This document shows, in pieces, positions 1 through 10,205 of a stretch of DNA of 64,000 nt. The notes under the pieces are model-generated. The model was not told where the DNA came from. It ran no database searches and saw only the letters and a list, made by a program, of their open reading frames with translations. Every line of letters begins with the position of its first letter. The first letter of the stretch is position 1. The position numbers and the translations under genes are program-made. This DNA is from Trinickia dinghuensis (GTDB lineage: Bacteria > Pseudomonadota > Gammaproteobacteria > Burkholderiales > Burkholderiaceae), in the NCBI RefSeq assembly GCF_003367175.1, contig NZ_QRGA01000019.1, positions 62,001 through 126,000 on the forward strand. The letters run 5' to 3'.

Positions 1-256
1 ACGCGGTGCGCCCGCCGTTGATCATGTCCTCATAGGCTTTCGAATCGCGGCGGCCTAGCGCCGCGGTGCGCGCCTTTTCGATCGCGATGTAGGCGCTGAG
101 CGGCGAGGCGCCGTCCAGGCGCGTCAGCGCGAGCGGGTGTCCGCCGTCGTCGACCAGCGCAATCGCCACGTTCCAGCCGTGCTTCTCGGCTTCGGCGCGT
201 GCGGTGTCGATGATCTTGTTTGCTTCGGCGAGACCAAGTACGGATTTGGTTTGCAT
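1..256 (-). CDS. GlcG/DUF336-like heme-binding family protein (partial at window edge)
   Basis: Reverse translation from ATG at 256: MQTKSVLGLAEANKIIDTARAEAEKHGWNVAIALVDDGGHPLALTRLDGASPLSAYIAIEKARTAALGRR; typical GlcG-like motif. Confidence 0.75.
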   Translation of the reverse strand, partial: MQTKSVLGLAEANKIIDTARAEAEKHGWNVAIALVDDGGHPLALTRLDGASPLSAYIAIEKARTAALGRRDSKAYEDMINGGRTA

Positions 257-461
257 CGTCAGCTCTCTCTCAAAGGTCAAAGGAAGGTGCGACGTCGGCG
301 CGGTGCACCGCGTCGAGTTCATTGTCGCAAGCTTGCGCTTGCCCGTAGGTTGCGTGAACGAATACCGATCTGCTGATCCACAGCATAGATGCCAATCGGT
401 CCAGCCGTAAAACCGTTCCGGCCCCATGCCCTCGCGGCCGGCCGCGCCGGCGCGGCGAGTG

Positions 462-1460
462 CTAAGCGGCCGGCAGTGCTTGCGGCCGCGCGAGCATGGG
501 CCCGCCGGCAGCCGTCTCCCACCGATGAGCCGAAACGAGCTGGCCCGCGCCCTGGAACGCATCCCACCAGACGACGCGCATGAGCGGCGCGAACTGCGCG
601 ATGTGGATGGACTGCACCGGATCGCTTTCGACGAAATGGGTACACGACAGCGCGACCGCCGCCCGCGCCTTATGGGCCGCCACCTCGTGCGGACGGTCGC
701 CGTAGCGGGCGGTGTCGCGCATGACGAGGGAAGGCCCGTGAAATCCGTGCCGCGCCAGCCAATCGAGCGTGCGAGGGCGGTCCATCTCCGGACGGCCCGT
801 CACGATCGCCTTGACGCGGGTAAAGTCGATGCCGGGCAACCGCTCGAACGGTAAAAGCGCGTCGCGCTCGGCCAGAGCGGCGGCCAGATCGGCCTCGTAA
901 TGTTGCGGTGCGACATCGGGCAACAGGATGCCGTCGAGATCGATCGCGTAGACCGCGAACTCGTGATCCTCGCCGATCGCCCCGTCCATGCCCGCGCGCG
1001 TGCGCTGCCAGGCCTCGCGATACCCGTCGGTGTAGGCGTGGCGCTCCCAGGGGAACAGCACGAAATAGCCGCGCGCATCGATGCCGTAATCGGGCCGCAT
1101 CCGGCTCAAATCGTCGAAGGCGGCCACGAGCGTCTTGACCTCGAGCCCATGGCCGCGCAGGAAAGCGACGCAATCGTCGAGCGTGTTGCCGGCGCCGGCG
1201 ATGTCCTCGCAGACGAGCACCTTGCTGCCGGGGGGCGGCAGTGGAATCGAAGAATCCCATGCGACCGCGCGCGTGGCCCGCTCGTAGCGCAAGAATGCCG
1301 CCGGCACCCCCACGGCGTGCGACACCATCAGTGCGAGCGGCCCGCCGCCGCGCAGAATCCCGACCGCGCACGCGAATCCCTCGGCAGCCAGATCGGGCTG
1401 CAGCGAGGCGATCCATTGGTCGATCCGATCGTAGGTCAGCGCAAGTATCGGTTTGTGCAT
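462..1460 (-). CDS. Phosphoribosyltransferase-HAD-like fusion protein
   Basis: PRPP-loop-like VLVCEDIAGAGNTLDD in N half; HAD-like YAIDLDGILLPD, AIVTGRPE and FVESDP in C half. Confidence 0.7.
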   Translation of the reverse strand: MHKPILALTYDRIDQWIASLQPDLAAEGFACAVGILRGGGPLALMVSHAVGVPAAFLRYERATRAVAWDSSIPLPPPGSKVLVCEDIAGAGNTLDDCVAFLRGHGLEVKTLVAAFDDLSRMRPDYGIDARGYFVLFPWERHAYTDGYREAWQRTRAGMDGAIGEDHEFAVYAIDLDGILLPDVAPQHYEADLAAALAERDALLPFERLPGIDFTRVKAIVTGRPEMDRPRTLDWLARHGFHGPSLVMRDTARYGDRPHEVAAHKARAAVALSCTHFVESDPVQSIHIAQFAPLMRVVWWDAFQGAGQLVSAHRWETAAGGPMLARPQALPAA

Positions 1461-1766
1461 TGCGAAGATGGATTTCCGGCCCTATGCGACTAAAAGGTGA
1501 GCGCCGGGCACCTCATTATTGCCAATAGGCGCGCCGCCGTCCATCGAACCGCGCGGACGCGCCGCTCACGCCGCTCGTGCGGCAACCCCACACGAAGCTT
1601 ACGCACATCTTTCAAAAACCGCTTCGCCCCGCTCGCGTGCCAGGGCGCGTAGGAAAACGCTGACAAATGCCTCGGCGCGGACGACATCATGTTCCGACGC
1701 CGCTGATTGGAGCCGGCAACGATCTGAACAATACTTCCATCCATCGCATGCACCACGCCGCACAGC

Positions 1767-2144
1767 TTGAAAAGCGGCTCGATCCCGACGCATGCAAAAC
1801 CCGTTTTCCCGGCTGCGGAGGCTAGTGTGGACGATCGTGAAGTGCTCGAATCGATACGCGAAATCAACCTGTCGTATCTGATGCTTGCGCAGCACATGCT
1901 CAACGAGGACTACGCGGAGGGGCTGTTCAAGCTCGGTTTGTCCGCGCAAATGGCCGACTTGATCCACATGCTCACGCCCGCACAGACGATCAAGGTCGCG
2001 CAAGCGGAAGACATCGTCTGCGACTTCCGCTTCCAGGATGCGGAAATGCTGAAGGCGCTGACGATGGCCGAAAAGGGCCTCGACGCCACCGCCACGCACG
2101 CGGCGATCCTGCTTGCCGCGCAGCCTGCCCGCCAATTCGCCTAA
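1767..2144 (+). CDS. flhD: Flagellar transcriptional regulator FlhD (true start may be GTG near 1827)
   Basis: EVLESIREINLSYLMLAQHMLNEDYAEGLFKLGLSAQMADLIHMLTPAQ; followed by flhC. Confidence 0.92.
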   Translation: MKSGSIPTHAKPVFPAAEASVDDREVLESIREINLSYLMLAQHMLNEDYAEGLFKLGLSAQMADLIHMLTPAQTIKVAQAEDIVCDFRFQDAEMLKALTMAEKGLDATATHAAILLAAQPARQFA

Positions 2145-2160
2145 GCCCGAGAGAGACGCC

Positions 2161-2694
2161 ATGCCGAAGATCAGCCTGATCGAAGAAGCTCAAGAAGTCT
2201 CGCGCGCCGTTGCCCTGATCGAACTGGGCGCCCGCATGCAGGTACTCGAGTCGGAACTCTCGCTCTCGCGCGAGCGGCTCATTCGCCTGTACCGCGAAGT
2301 CAAATCCGAATCGCCGCCGAAGGGCATGCTGCCCTCGTCCGCGGACTGGTACATGACCTGGCAGGCCAACATTCACGCGTCGCTGTTCTATCACACGTAC
2401 TCGTTCCTGAAGCAGGAAGCACGCTGCTCGCACGTCGACGCGCTGACGAAAGGCTATCGCCTCTATCGCGAGCACTGCACGAGCACGGGCCTCGACGTGC
2501 ATCTGGATCTGACGCGTGCCTGGACCCTCGTGCGCTTCTTCAACGGCGGCATCCTCGAGATGCATCAATGCTGCCGCTGCAAGGGCAAGTTCGTCTCGTA
2601 CAAGCACGACCTGCCGCGCGCGAAGGCCTGCGTGATGTGCCAGCCGCCGTCGCGGGCCGGCAAGAAAGCGAAGACGCTGGAAGCCGTGCACTAA
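2161..2694 (+). CDS. flhC: Flagellar transcriptional regulator FlhC
   Basis: MPKISLIEEAQEVSRAVALIELGARMQVLESE...CCRCKGKFV...CVMCQPPSRAGK, Zn-binding Cys motif. Confidence 0.95.
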   Translation: MPKISLIEEAQEVSRAVALIELGARMQVLESELSLSRERLIRLYREVKSESPPKGMLPSSADWYMTWQANIHASLFYHTYSFLKQEARCSHVDALTKGYRLYREHCTSTGLDVHLDLTRAWTLVRFFNGGILEMHQCCRCKGKFVSYKHDLPRAKACVMCQPPSRAGKKAKTLEAVH

Positions 2695-2917
2695 CGGCGC
2701 CACGCGGGCCGGCGCCACGCAGCGGCCTGCCGGCCGCCCTGCACCAGCCGCTACCGCCCGAACGCAGGCCCGCCGCCCGCGTCCCGCCCAGTTCATCCTA
2801 GTTCCCCCGAATTCCCCCGAATTCCTCCGAGCGCTCTTGACCTCGGAGGTAATCGATTTCGCCCTCCGCTCCTCCTACGATGCCTGTCAACGCATCGACA
2901 ACCCAAGGAGAACGGAT

Positions 2918-3724
2918 ATGCCCTTCATGACGACCGGCGACGGAACGCAGCTTTATTGGTGCGAGTGGGGCAGCGGCGCCCCGATGGTGTTCGTCAGCGC
3001 GATGGCTTGCGGCACCTCGATGTGGGACTACCAGTTCGCCGAATTCGGCGAACGCGGAATGCGCTGCATCAGCCTCGATCGCCGCGGGCACGGCCGGTCG
3101 GACCGGAGCCCGCGCGGCTACGACTTCGACACGTTCGCCGACGATCTAGCGCAGTTGATCGACACGCTCGACCTGAAAGAGATCACGCTCGTCTCGCACT
3201 CGATGGGAAGCGGGGATATCGTCCGCTACCTGAGCCGGCATGGCAGCGGGCGGGTGGCCCGCATCGTCATGCTCGCGCCGACCACGCCGATGCTTTTGCT
3301 GACCGAGAACAACCCGGCCGGCGTGCCGCGCGAACAATTCGAAGCACTGTGGGCCCTGTGGCGCCGCGATTATCCGAGCTGGGTAGCCGGCGCGGCGGCG
3401 CCGTTCTTCATCCCCGAAACCTCGCCGGCGATGATCAAGTGGGGCACGACGTCGCTGCTGCAAGCGTCGGTGCCCGTCGTGCTCGCTTGCAGCCGGGCAA
3501 TGGCGGAGACCGACTTCAGAGATGAGATGCGCCGCATCGACGTCCCGGCACTGATCGTGCACGGCGACCGCGACCGCTCGGTGCCGCTCGAACTCGGCGG
3601 TCTGCCGTCGTCGGAGTTGATCCGGGGATGCAAGCTGAAGATCTACCCCGGCGCGCCGCACGGGTTGCTCTACACGCACATGGATCGATTGCACGCGGAC
3701 ATTGGGGACTTTCTGCGCGCGTGA
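2918..3724 (+). CDS. Alpha/beta hydrolase (haloperoxidase/esterase-like)
   Basis: GRSDRSP, LVSHSMGSGD nucleophile elbow, VHGDRDRSVP, GAPHGL. Confidence 0.85.
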   Translation: MPFMTTGDGTQLYWCEWGSGAPMVFVSAMACGTSMWDYQFAEFGERGMRCISLDRRGHGRSDRSPRGYDFDTFADDLAQLIDTLDLKEITLVSHSMGSGDIVRYLSRHGSGRVARIVMLAPTTPMLLLTENNPAGVPREQFEALWALWRRDYPSWVAGAAAPFFIPETSPAMIKWGTTSLLQASVPVVLACSRAMAETDFRDEMRRIDVPALIVHGDRDRSVPLELGGLPSSELIRGCKLKIYPGAPHGLLYTHMDRLHADIGDFLRA

Positions 3725-3763
3725 TCGGCCCGTAATCGACGCGTGGCCGGTATGCGCCGCCGC

Positions 3764-4654
3764 TCAGCCGGCGGCGACGTACGCCTGCAACCCTCGCACC
3801 AGCGCGTCGAACGTCGCCTTGCAGCGCGCGCTGGCGCGCAAGTCCTCGTGCATCACCACCCAAGTTTGCAGCTTCAGCGCGATCGCGTCGGGCAGCAGCC
3901 GCACGAGCCGGTCGCGCCGGGCGATTCCCGTCTGGCACATGCCGATTCCGCAGCCCGCGCGAAGCAGCGCAAGCTGCGCGATATTGCTGTCGGTGCGCAG
4001 TGCGAACGTTTCGCGCTTCCAGAGCGGGAACGCTTTGCCGGCCTCGCGCAGAAACGGCGTCACCTCGTCGAACCCGATCAGCGAGTGCATCGAAAGCTCG
4101 GCCAACGTCGCGGGCGCACCGTGCGCCTCGATGTAATCGGCTCGTGCGTACATCCCCAGTTGAACGTCGCCGATTTTGCGGGCGATGAGCGCCTCCTGCG
4201 ACGGCTCGGCCATGCGAACCGCGATGTCGACCTCGCGCTGCAGCACGTCTTGCAGGCGATCGGTCGGGACCAGTTCGATCACGAGCCCGGGATGCGCGCG
4301 GCGCAGCTCGGCGATGAGGGGCGGCAGCACCTCGATGCCGATGACGTCGCTGGCCGATACGCGCACGACGCCTGCCACGCCGCGCCCATGGCTGGCCGCC
4401 GCCCGCTCGAGCGCCGCGGCCGTGCTTTGCAGCGCGGCCGCATAACCGCGTAGCTCGAGCGCAGCCTCGGTCGGCAGCAGCCCCGACTGCGAACGCGTGA
4501 AGAGCGTCTGCCCGAACGCGGCCTCGAGCGCCGCGATGTGACGCCCGGCGGTTGGCTGCGTGATATCGAGCGCGCGTGCCGCGCCGGACAGCGAACCCTC
4601 CGTCAGCACGGCGAGAAAGGTCCGATAGAGTTCCCAGTTCAGATTGGTAGCCAT
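3764..4654 (-). CDS. LysR family transcriptional regulator
   Basis: N-terminal HTH LNWELYRTFLAVLTEGSLSGAARALDITQPTAGRHIAALE. Confidence 0.9.
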   Translation of the reverse strand: MATNLNWELYRTFLAVLTEGSLSGAARALDITQPTAGRHIAALEAAFGQTLFTRSQSGLLPTEAALELRGYAAALQSTAAALERAAASHGRGVAGVVRVSASDVIGIEVLPPLIAELRRAHPGLVIELVPTDRLQDVLQREVDIAVRMAEPSQEALIARKIGDVQLGMYARADYIEAHGAPATLAELSMHSLIGFDEVTPFLREAGKAFPLWKRETFALRTDSNIAQLALLRAGCGIGMCQTGIARRDRLVRLLPDAIALKLQTWVVMHEDLRASARCKATFDALVRGLQAYVAAG

Positions 4655-4755
4655 ACATAAATGTATAGCCGATCGATCATGCTTGCCAATTCCTTTATAT
4701 CAAGAAGCGCACCAGAATGCCTCCATCGAAACACCCCCTTCCTTGGAGAGACGCG

Positions 4756-5733
4756 ATGGAAACGACGCAAGCATTGCAGGACAAGCGCGCACTGGTGCTG
4801 GGCGCGACGGGCGGAATCGGCAGCGAACTGGCGCGCCAACTGCGCGATGCGGGCTGGGAAGTCAAGGCGCTCACGCGCCGGCCCGGCGCCGAGGGCGAGC
4901 GCGACGGCATCGTCTGGATAAACGGCGACGCCATGGACCGCGAATCCGTCGTCGCGGCCGCGCGCGGCTGCAGCGTGATCGTCCACGGCGTCAATCCGCC
5001 CGGATATCGGCGCTGGTCCGAACTCGTGCTGCCGATGGTCGACAACACGATCGCGGCCGCGCAAGCGGTGGGCGCAACGATCGTGTTGCCCGGGACGGTC
5101 TACAACTACGGACCCGACGCGTTTCCGCTGCTGAAGGAGGATTCGCCGCAACGGCCGTCGACGCGCAAGGGCGCGATCCGCGTGGAACTCGAGCGCAGGC
5201 TGCAAGCGGCGACGGCACGCGGCGTGCGAACGATCGTCGTTCGCGCCGGCGACTTCTTCGGCCCGCACATCGGCAACAGCTGGTTCTCGCAGGGGCTCGT
5301 CACCGGTGGACGCCCGGTCAAGGCCGTGAGTATTCCCGGACGGCCGGGCGTGGGCCACGCGTGGTCCTACGTGCCCGACGTCGCGCGCACAATGCTCTCG
5401 CTCATCGAACGCCGTGAAACGCTCGACCCGTTCGCCACCTTCCACATGGCCGGACATTGGGACGAGGATGGAACGCAGATGGCGCACGCAATCCGAGCCG
5501 TCGCCGAACGCCACGGCATGCGCCCGCGCCTGCGCCGCTTCCCGTGGTGGCTCGTGCGGCTCGCGTCGCCGTTCGTTCCGACGCTGCGCGAACTGATGGA
5601 GATGCGCTATCTGTGGCGCGTGCCGGTGCAACTGAGCAATGCGCGGATCAACGAAGTGCTCGGCGGCGAACCTCACACCCCGCTCGACGTTGCCGTCGAA
5701 GCGACGCTGAAAGGCGTGGGTTGCTTGTCCTGA
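4756..5733 (+). CDS. NAD-dependent epimerase/dehydratase (atypical SDR)
   Basis: LVLGATGGIGSELARQLRDAGWEV; divergent from lysR. Confidence 0.85.
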   Translation: METTQALQDKRALVLGATGGIGSELARQLRDAGWEVKALTRRPGAEGERDGIVWINGDAMDRESVVAAARGCSVIVHGVNPPGYRRWSELVLPMVDNTIAAAQAVGATIVLPGTVYNYGPDAFPLLKEDSPQRPSTRKGAIRVELERRLQAATARGVRTIVVRAGDFFGPHIGNSWFSQGLVTGGRPVKAVSIPGRPGVGHAWSYVPDVARTMLSLIERRETLDPFATFHMAGHWDEDGTQMAHAIRAVAERHGMRPRLRRFPWWLVRLASPFVPTLRELMEMRYLWRVPVQLSNARINEVLGGEPHTPLDVAVEATLKGVGCLS

Positions 5734-6496
5734 AGGCCCGGCGCCCTTTCGGGCGCCCGCCGTCTCCGGCGTTCATCGTCACCTCGGCGGCATCGGATTC
5801 GTATCGGAGGCGATTATTATCCGTCTCGTTCATTACAGCTTAATTTCACACTCGCAAGTAAAAATGCGTAGATAGACGATTATGTCTATCCACCGGATCC
5901 CTCAAAATACATCACCCCATTCGTTTCTAATCAATTTCCGTCCGACATAGTGATACGATACGGCCAACCGAATAGCATCTCACGGTCACTATAATCGACG
6001 GCTTGAAAGAATCGCTGCCAATTATTGCAAGATGCGCATCGATATCATTCAGTCCTATAACACCAAAATGGGATAAATGGACGCGCAATTCGACGAGACC
6101 AGCGAGGGCGCACCCTCGAACTCTGTCGGCATCGAGCGGCGACAGCGTTGCGACGAAGGCATGCCTGAATCGGCTTCGACAAGGCCGGCAGACGCGCCGG
6201 CTGCCGCGCGCGCCGTCAGCGTCAGCGTCGACCTGCAGCGGCTCCTGCCTGCGCGCCGCAAACGTCCGATGTTCGCGCCGCGGCCGGTTCGCGCGCCTGC
6301 CCCGCACGGTGCAGGCGATGCGCCGGCGGTTGCGCATGGCGAGCGCGCGCCTCATGTGCAAGCGCTCCCCCGTATCGAGGACGATAAGCGACATCTCGCG
6401 CATCGGCCCATCGCACCGTTTCCACACGACTTGCTTCGCGGCAGCGGATGCGTGGACCCATTGCCATCCGAGGTTCGGCGTGTGGCGGTCCATGGC

Positions 6497-6700
6497 ATGA
6501 AAAAGACCTCCGAGGCGGCCGCGGCGGAGTGCTACGGCGTATTTCTTTACGACGCCGATGGCCGTGAACACAAGTTCATGCACTACGACGACGCGGCGAG
6601 TGCGACGTATGCCGCGCTGTGGCTCGGCCAGACGCACCGGATCGGCGTCGAGTTCAGCAATTTCAACGATCCGAAGACGCTCCGGCCACTGCGCTATTGA
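6497..6700 (+). CDS. Small hypothetical protein (67 aa)
   Basis: MKKTSEAAAAECYGVFLYDADGREHKFMHYDDAASATYAALWLGQTHRIGVEF; compositionally protein-like; longer ORF upstream unconvincing. Confidence 0.45.
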   Translation: MKKTSEAAAAECYGVFLYDADGREHKFMHYDDAASATYAALWLGQTHRIGVEFSNFNDPKTLRPLRY

Positions 6701-6848
6701 GGCGCGACCAACGCGCAAGATGGTGTTGCAGTTACGAAATAGCCCATATTCACCTGCCGAATTCGTGCGGTTCAGACGCGTCAGTCTACGAAACGGTGGC
6801 TAAGGCGGAAACGTCCGGCTCAGTCGCTCTGCCCCGCGCGCAACGCTG

Positions 6849-7766
6849 TCACTTCGGACGCTGCCGAAACTGCCCCAACACGAATTCGACGAAGCGGCTA
6901 GCGGCGCCATTTTGCTGCGTCGTGGGAAAGCTCAGCGTCAATGGTGCCGTCAACACGTGGGGCTTCTTCAGCCGGCGGTACACCACGCCCGCTTGGTTGT
7001 ACCGCTGCATCGACGCAGGCACGAGCGCAATGCCGATCCCCGTCGACACGAGCTTGATCCCCGAAAGCATCCGCGGCACCTCGCGCACGACGTTCGGCGA
7101 GAACCCCGCCTCGCGGCACACGGTCAGGATGTCCGCGTACATGCCTGGTGCGCCCGGGCGGCGCACGAGGATGAACGGCTCGTCGGCGAGCGCGCGAAGC
7201 GCGATATCCGCTTGCCGGCCTTGTTTGCCGGCCAATGTCGGATGGTCCTCAGGCAAGGCGACAACCATCGGCTCTTCCTCGAGCACTTCGAACGACAACC
7301 CCGGCGGCAGCTCGACCGGCTTGCGCAGGAATGCCACGTGAACGAGCCCCCCCGCGAGCCGCTCGTTGATTTCGGCCGCGTTCAGTTCGACCAAATCGAT
7401 GCCGACGTCGGGATGCAACCGCCGGAATTCGCGAATCGCTTCCGTGGTCAGCGGATGAAAACTCGCTGAGCTCGTGAGCCCGATCAAGATCGTGCCTAGT
7501 TCGCCGCGCGCGATTCTGGCCGCGCGCTCCACCGATTGCTGAAGGCCGTCGATGATGCGCTGCGCATCCTGCGCGAACGCCTTGCCGGCTGGGGTCAGCA
7601 CGACGCCGCGCGGCAAGCGCTCGAACAGTTCGAAGCCGATCTCCTCCTCGAGCAGGCGAATCTGCTGCGACAACGGCGGCTGCTGCATCGCAAGGCGAGA
7701 CGCCGCACGCGTGAACTGCCCCTCCTCGGCAACGACCAGGAAGTAACGCAGGTGCCGCAATTCCAT
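6849..7766 (-). CDS. LysR family transcriptional regulator (BenM/CatR-like group)
   Basis: MELRHLRYFLVVAEEGQFTRAASRLAMQQPPLSQQIRLLEEEIG. Confidence 0.92.
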   Translation of the reverse strand: MELRHLRYFLVVAEEGQFTRAASRLAMQQPPLSQQIRLLEEEIGFELFERLPRGVVLTPAGKAFAQDAQRIIDGLQQSVERAARIARGELGTILIGLTSSASFHPLTTEAIREFRRLHPDVGIDLVELNAAEINERLAGGLVHVAFLRKPVELPPGLSFEVLEEEPMVVALPEDHPTLAGKQGRQADIALRALADEPFILVRRPGAPGMYADILTVCREAGFSPNVVREVPRMLSGIKLVSTGIGIALVPASMQRYNQAGVVYRRLKKPHVLTAPLTLSFPTTQQNGAASRFVEFVLGQFRQRPK

Positions 7767-7811
7767 CGTTCGTCTCCATGATGACTCTGTGCGCGGTTCG
7801 ATGCGAATTTC

Positions 7812-7830
7812 CCATATTTATAAAATATGG
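7812..7830. promoter_or_regulatory. Perfect palindrome CCATATTT-ATA-AAATATGG between divergent lysR and porin
   Basis: 8-bp arms read directly; position in divergent intergenic region. Confidence 0.5.
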
Positions 7831-7975
7831 ATAGCTTTTGAAATAGGTATTTTACATTTACCACCTTCGAACCTACGATCTGGCCCATCGCGATAAAAAC
7901 CGGGATCGACCGCCGCCAGCCGCGGGCCATCACGGATAACAACCACACCTCGGCTTGCATGGATCGGAGACACTA

Positions 7976-9031
7976 ATGAAAAAGCAATACGTCGTCGCTG
8001 CCGTTGTCGGCGCGGCCAGCCTCACCGCGCACGCGCAATCGTCGGTCACGCTCTACGGCCTGATCGACACGAACATCGAATTCGTCAATCACGCCAATGC
8101 GAGCGGCGGCACCTTGGTGCGCGAGACCTCGGGCGGCCTCAGCAATTCGCGCTTCGGCTTTCGCGGCACCGAAGACCTCGGCGGCGGCTATACGACGTTC
8201 TTCCAACTGGAGGCGGGCTTCAACAGCAACGACGGCACCAATACGACGTCGGGCGTGCTGTTCAATCGAACGGCGGCCGTCGGCGTGTCGAAGGCATCGC
8301 TCGGATCGCTTTCCGCCGGCCTGCAGTACACGGCGATGTACGACATCCTCGAGCAATACGATCCGATGGGCTATTCGCCGCACTACACCTGGTTTCCGAC
8401 CACGGGCTCTTCCGACGACATCTCCTACAAGGCGCGGCTCAACAACTCAGTGAAGTACGTCGGTCAATTCGGCGGCCTGAAGGCCATCGCCGACTACAGC
8501 TTCGGCGGCACGGCGGGCTCGTTCCAGAGCAACGCGGCCTACGGCGCCGGCTTGCAGTATGCGATCGGCAACCTGTCGGCCGCCCTCGCCTACGACTATC
8601 GCAACGGCGCGGTCACGACGGCGGGCACATGGACGAAGTCGCGCAATTGGAGCCTGTCGGTGCGCGACCAGATCGGCAGCGCCATCTTGATGGGCGGCTA
8701 CGAACACTTCCTGGAGAATCCGACCAAGGGCGCGACGGTCTCGGCGGCGCTGTGGTTCGGCGGGATGCGTTATCGCTTCACGCCGGCATTCCAGTTGACG
8801 ACGGCCGCCTACTACCAGAGCAACAAGACGAGCGGCGTGTCGAATGCGATCATGGGGGTCGTCAGCGGCGACTATGCGCTTTCGAAGCGCACGGACGTCT
8901 ACGCGACCGTCGCATACGCGGCCGCGACGCACAATGGGAACGGCTCCTTCACACCGGTCGGCGTCACCGACGATACGGCGTTCTGGGCGAACCAGACCGC
9001 CGTTACGGTCGGTATTCGTCATCGATTCTGA
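7976..9031 (+). CDS. Gram-negative porin (OmpC/general porin family)
   Basis: MKKQYVVAAVVGAASLTAHAQSSVTLYGLIDTNIEFV...GIRHRF; signal peptide and C-terminal Phe. Confidence 0.93.
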   Translation: MKKQYVVAAVVGAASLTAHAQSSVTLYGLIDTNIEFVNHANASGGTLVRETSGGLSNSRFGFRGTEDLGGGYTTFFQLEAGFNSNDGTNTTSGVLFNRTAAVGVSKASLGSLSAGLQYTAMYDILEQYDPMGYSPHYTWFPTTGSSDDISYKARLNNSVKYVGQFGGLKAIADYSFGGTAGSFQSNAAYGAGLQYAIGNLSAALAYDYRNGAVTTAGTWTKSRNWSLSVRDQIGSAILMGGYEHFLENPTKGATVSAALWFGGMRYRFTPAFQLTTAAYYQSNKTSGVSNAIMGVVSGDYALSKRTDVYATVAYAAATHNGNGSFTPVGVTDDTAFWANQTAVTVGIRHRF

Positions 9032-9056
9032 TCGGCGCATGATGAAGGACAACGGC

Positions 9057-10205
9057 ATGCAAGGGCGACTCGGGAGTGCTTCGATGAATCCAATCAGGCG
9101 CGCGTGCGCCAACACGCTGCGTAAAAGGCTACGATGCGCAGCCGCGATCGTGATGGCGGGAGGCACGTTACCGATCGTCGCGTTGCCGTTCCTCGCACTG
9201 CCCACCACCGCACTGGCGCAGCATGTGTACGCACCGCACCTGCACCCGGTCGCGGTGATCGCGCCCACGCGCTTGCGGCTCGACACGCCGCAGGGGGCAG
9301 CGCAGTTTCCCCTGTATCTGTCGGCCGACTGGAACGTCCCGCAGCCGCGCATCGAGCGAGCGGTCATCGTCATTCACGGCAAGCTGCGCAATGCGGACGT
9401 CTACTATCGAACGGCGTTGCATGCCCGCGACGCGGCCGGGGCGGATCCGGCCACGACGCTCATGATCGCGCCGCAGTTTCTCGCAACGCTCGATATGAGC
9501 GCGCACGATCTACCCGCGGACATGCTGCATTGGAACGAGAACGGCTGGATGGGCGGCGAGCCCGCGGAAGGCAGCGTACCGATCAGTTCGTATGCGGTGC
9601 TCGATGCGATCGTCGCGCGCCTGGCGGACCGGCATCTTTTCCCCCGTCTAAAGCAGATCGTCTTCGCCGGCCATTCGGGCGGCGCGCAAGTCGTGCAGCG
9701 CTATGCGGTCGCGTCGCACGGCTTGCGGACGCTCGCACAAGAGGGCATCGACGTGAGCTATCTGGTCTCGAGCCCGTCGTCGTACGTCTATTTCGACGAT
9801 ACGCGTCCCAGCGCGAACGGCGGCTTCGCGCCCTTCGATGCAGCGCAATGCGCAAGCTTCGACGATTGGAAATACGGAATGCGCAAGCGCCCGCCCTACG
9901 TGAACGACCGCGGCCCCGAGCAGTTGGAAGCCGCATACGCTAGCCGCCGCGTAACGTATCTCGTCGGCGGCAACGACGACGCCCCCAATCAAGCCGCACT
10001 CGATCGCAGTTGTCCCGCCGAGGCACAGGGGCCGCAACGCGTCGCGCGCGCGGAAAGCTACTTCCACTACCTTCAAGCGCGCCACCCCGAGGGCTTCAAT
10101 CAACATTTTCACGTGGTACCCGGCGTAGGCCACAATGGCGCGCGGATGCTCACGTCGTCGTGCGCGCTTGCAACGATGTTCGGAACCGGATCATGCCAAC
10201 AATGA
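9057..10205 (+). CDS. Secreted alpha/beta hydrolase
   Basis: Signal-like N terminus; RAVIVIHGKLRNADVYY, FAGHSGGAQVVQRYA; paralogous to 11586-12584. Confidence 0.75.
   Translation: MQGRLGSASMNPIRRACANTLRKRLRCAAAIVMAGGTLPIVALPFLALPTTALAQHVYAPHLHPVAVIAPTRLRLDTPQGAAQFPLYLSADWNVPQPRIERAVIVIHGKLRNADVYYRTALHARDAAGADPATTLMIAPQFLATLDMSAHDLPADMLHWNENGWMGGEPAEGSVPISSYAVLDAIVARLADRHLFPRLKQIVFAGHSGGAQVVQRYAVASHGLRTLAQEGIDVSYLVSSPSSYVYFDDTRPSANGGFAPFDAAQCASFDDWKYGMRKRPPYVNDRGPEQLEAAYASRRVTYLVGGNDDAPNQAALDRSCPAEAQGPQRVARAESYFHYLQARHPEGFNQHFHVVPGVGHNGARMLTSSCALATMFGTGSCQQ

Noticed and set aside
5927-6718. 263-aa - strand ORF and overlapping + strand ORFs at 6.0-6.5 kb
   Set aside because: Arg-rich, no domain or RBS support; probably non-coding apart from the small ORF at 6497-6700.
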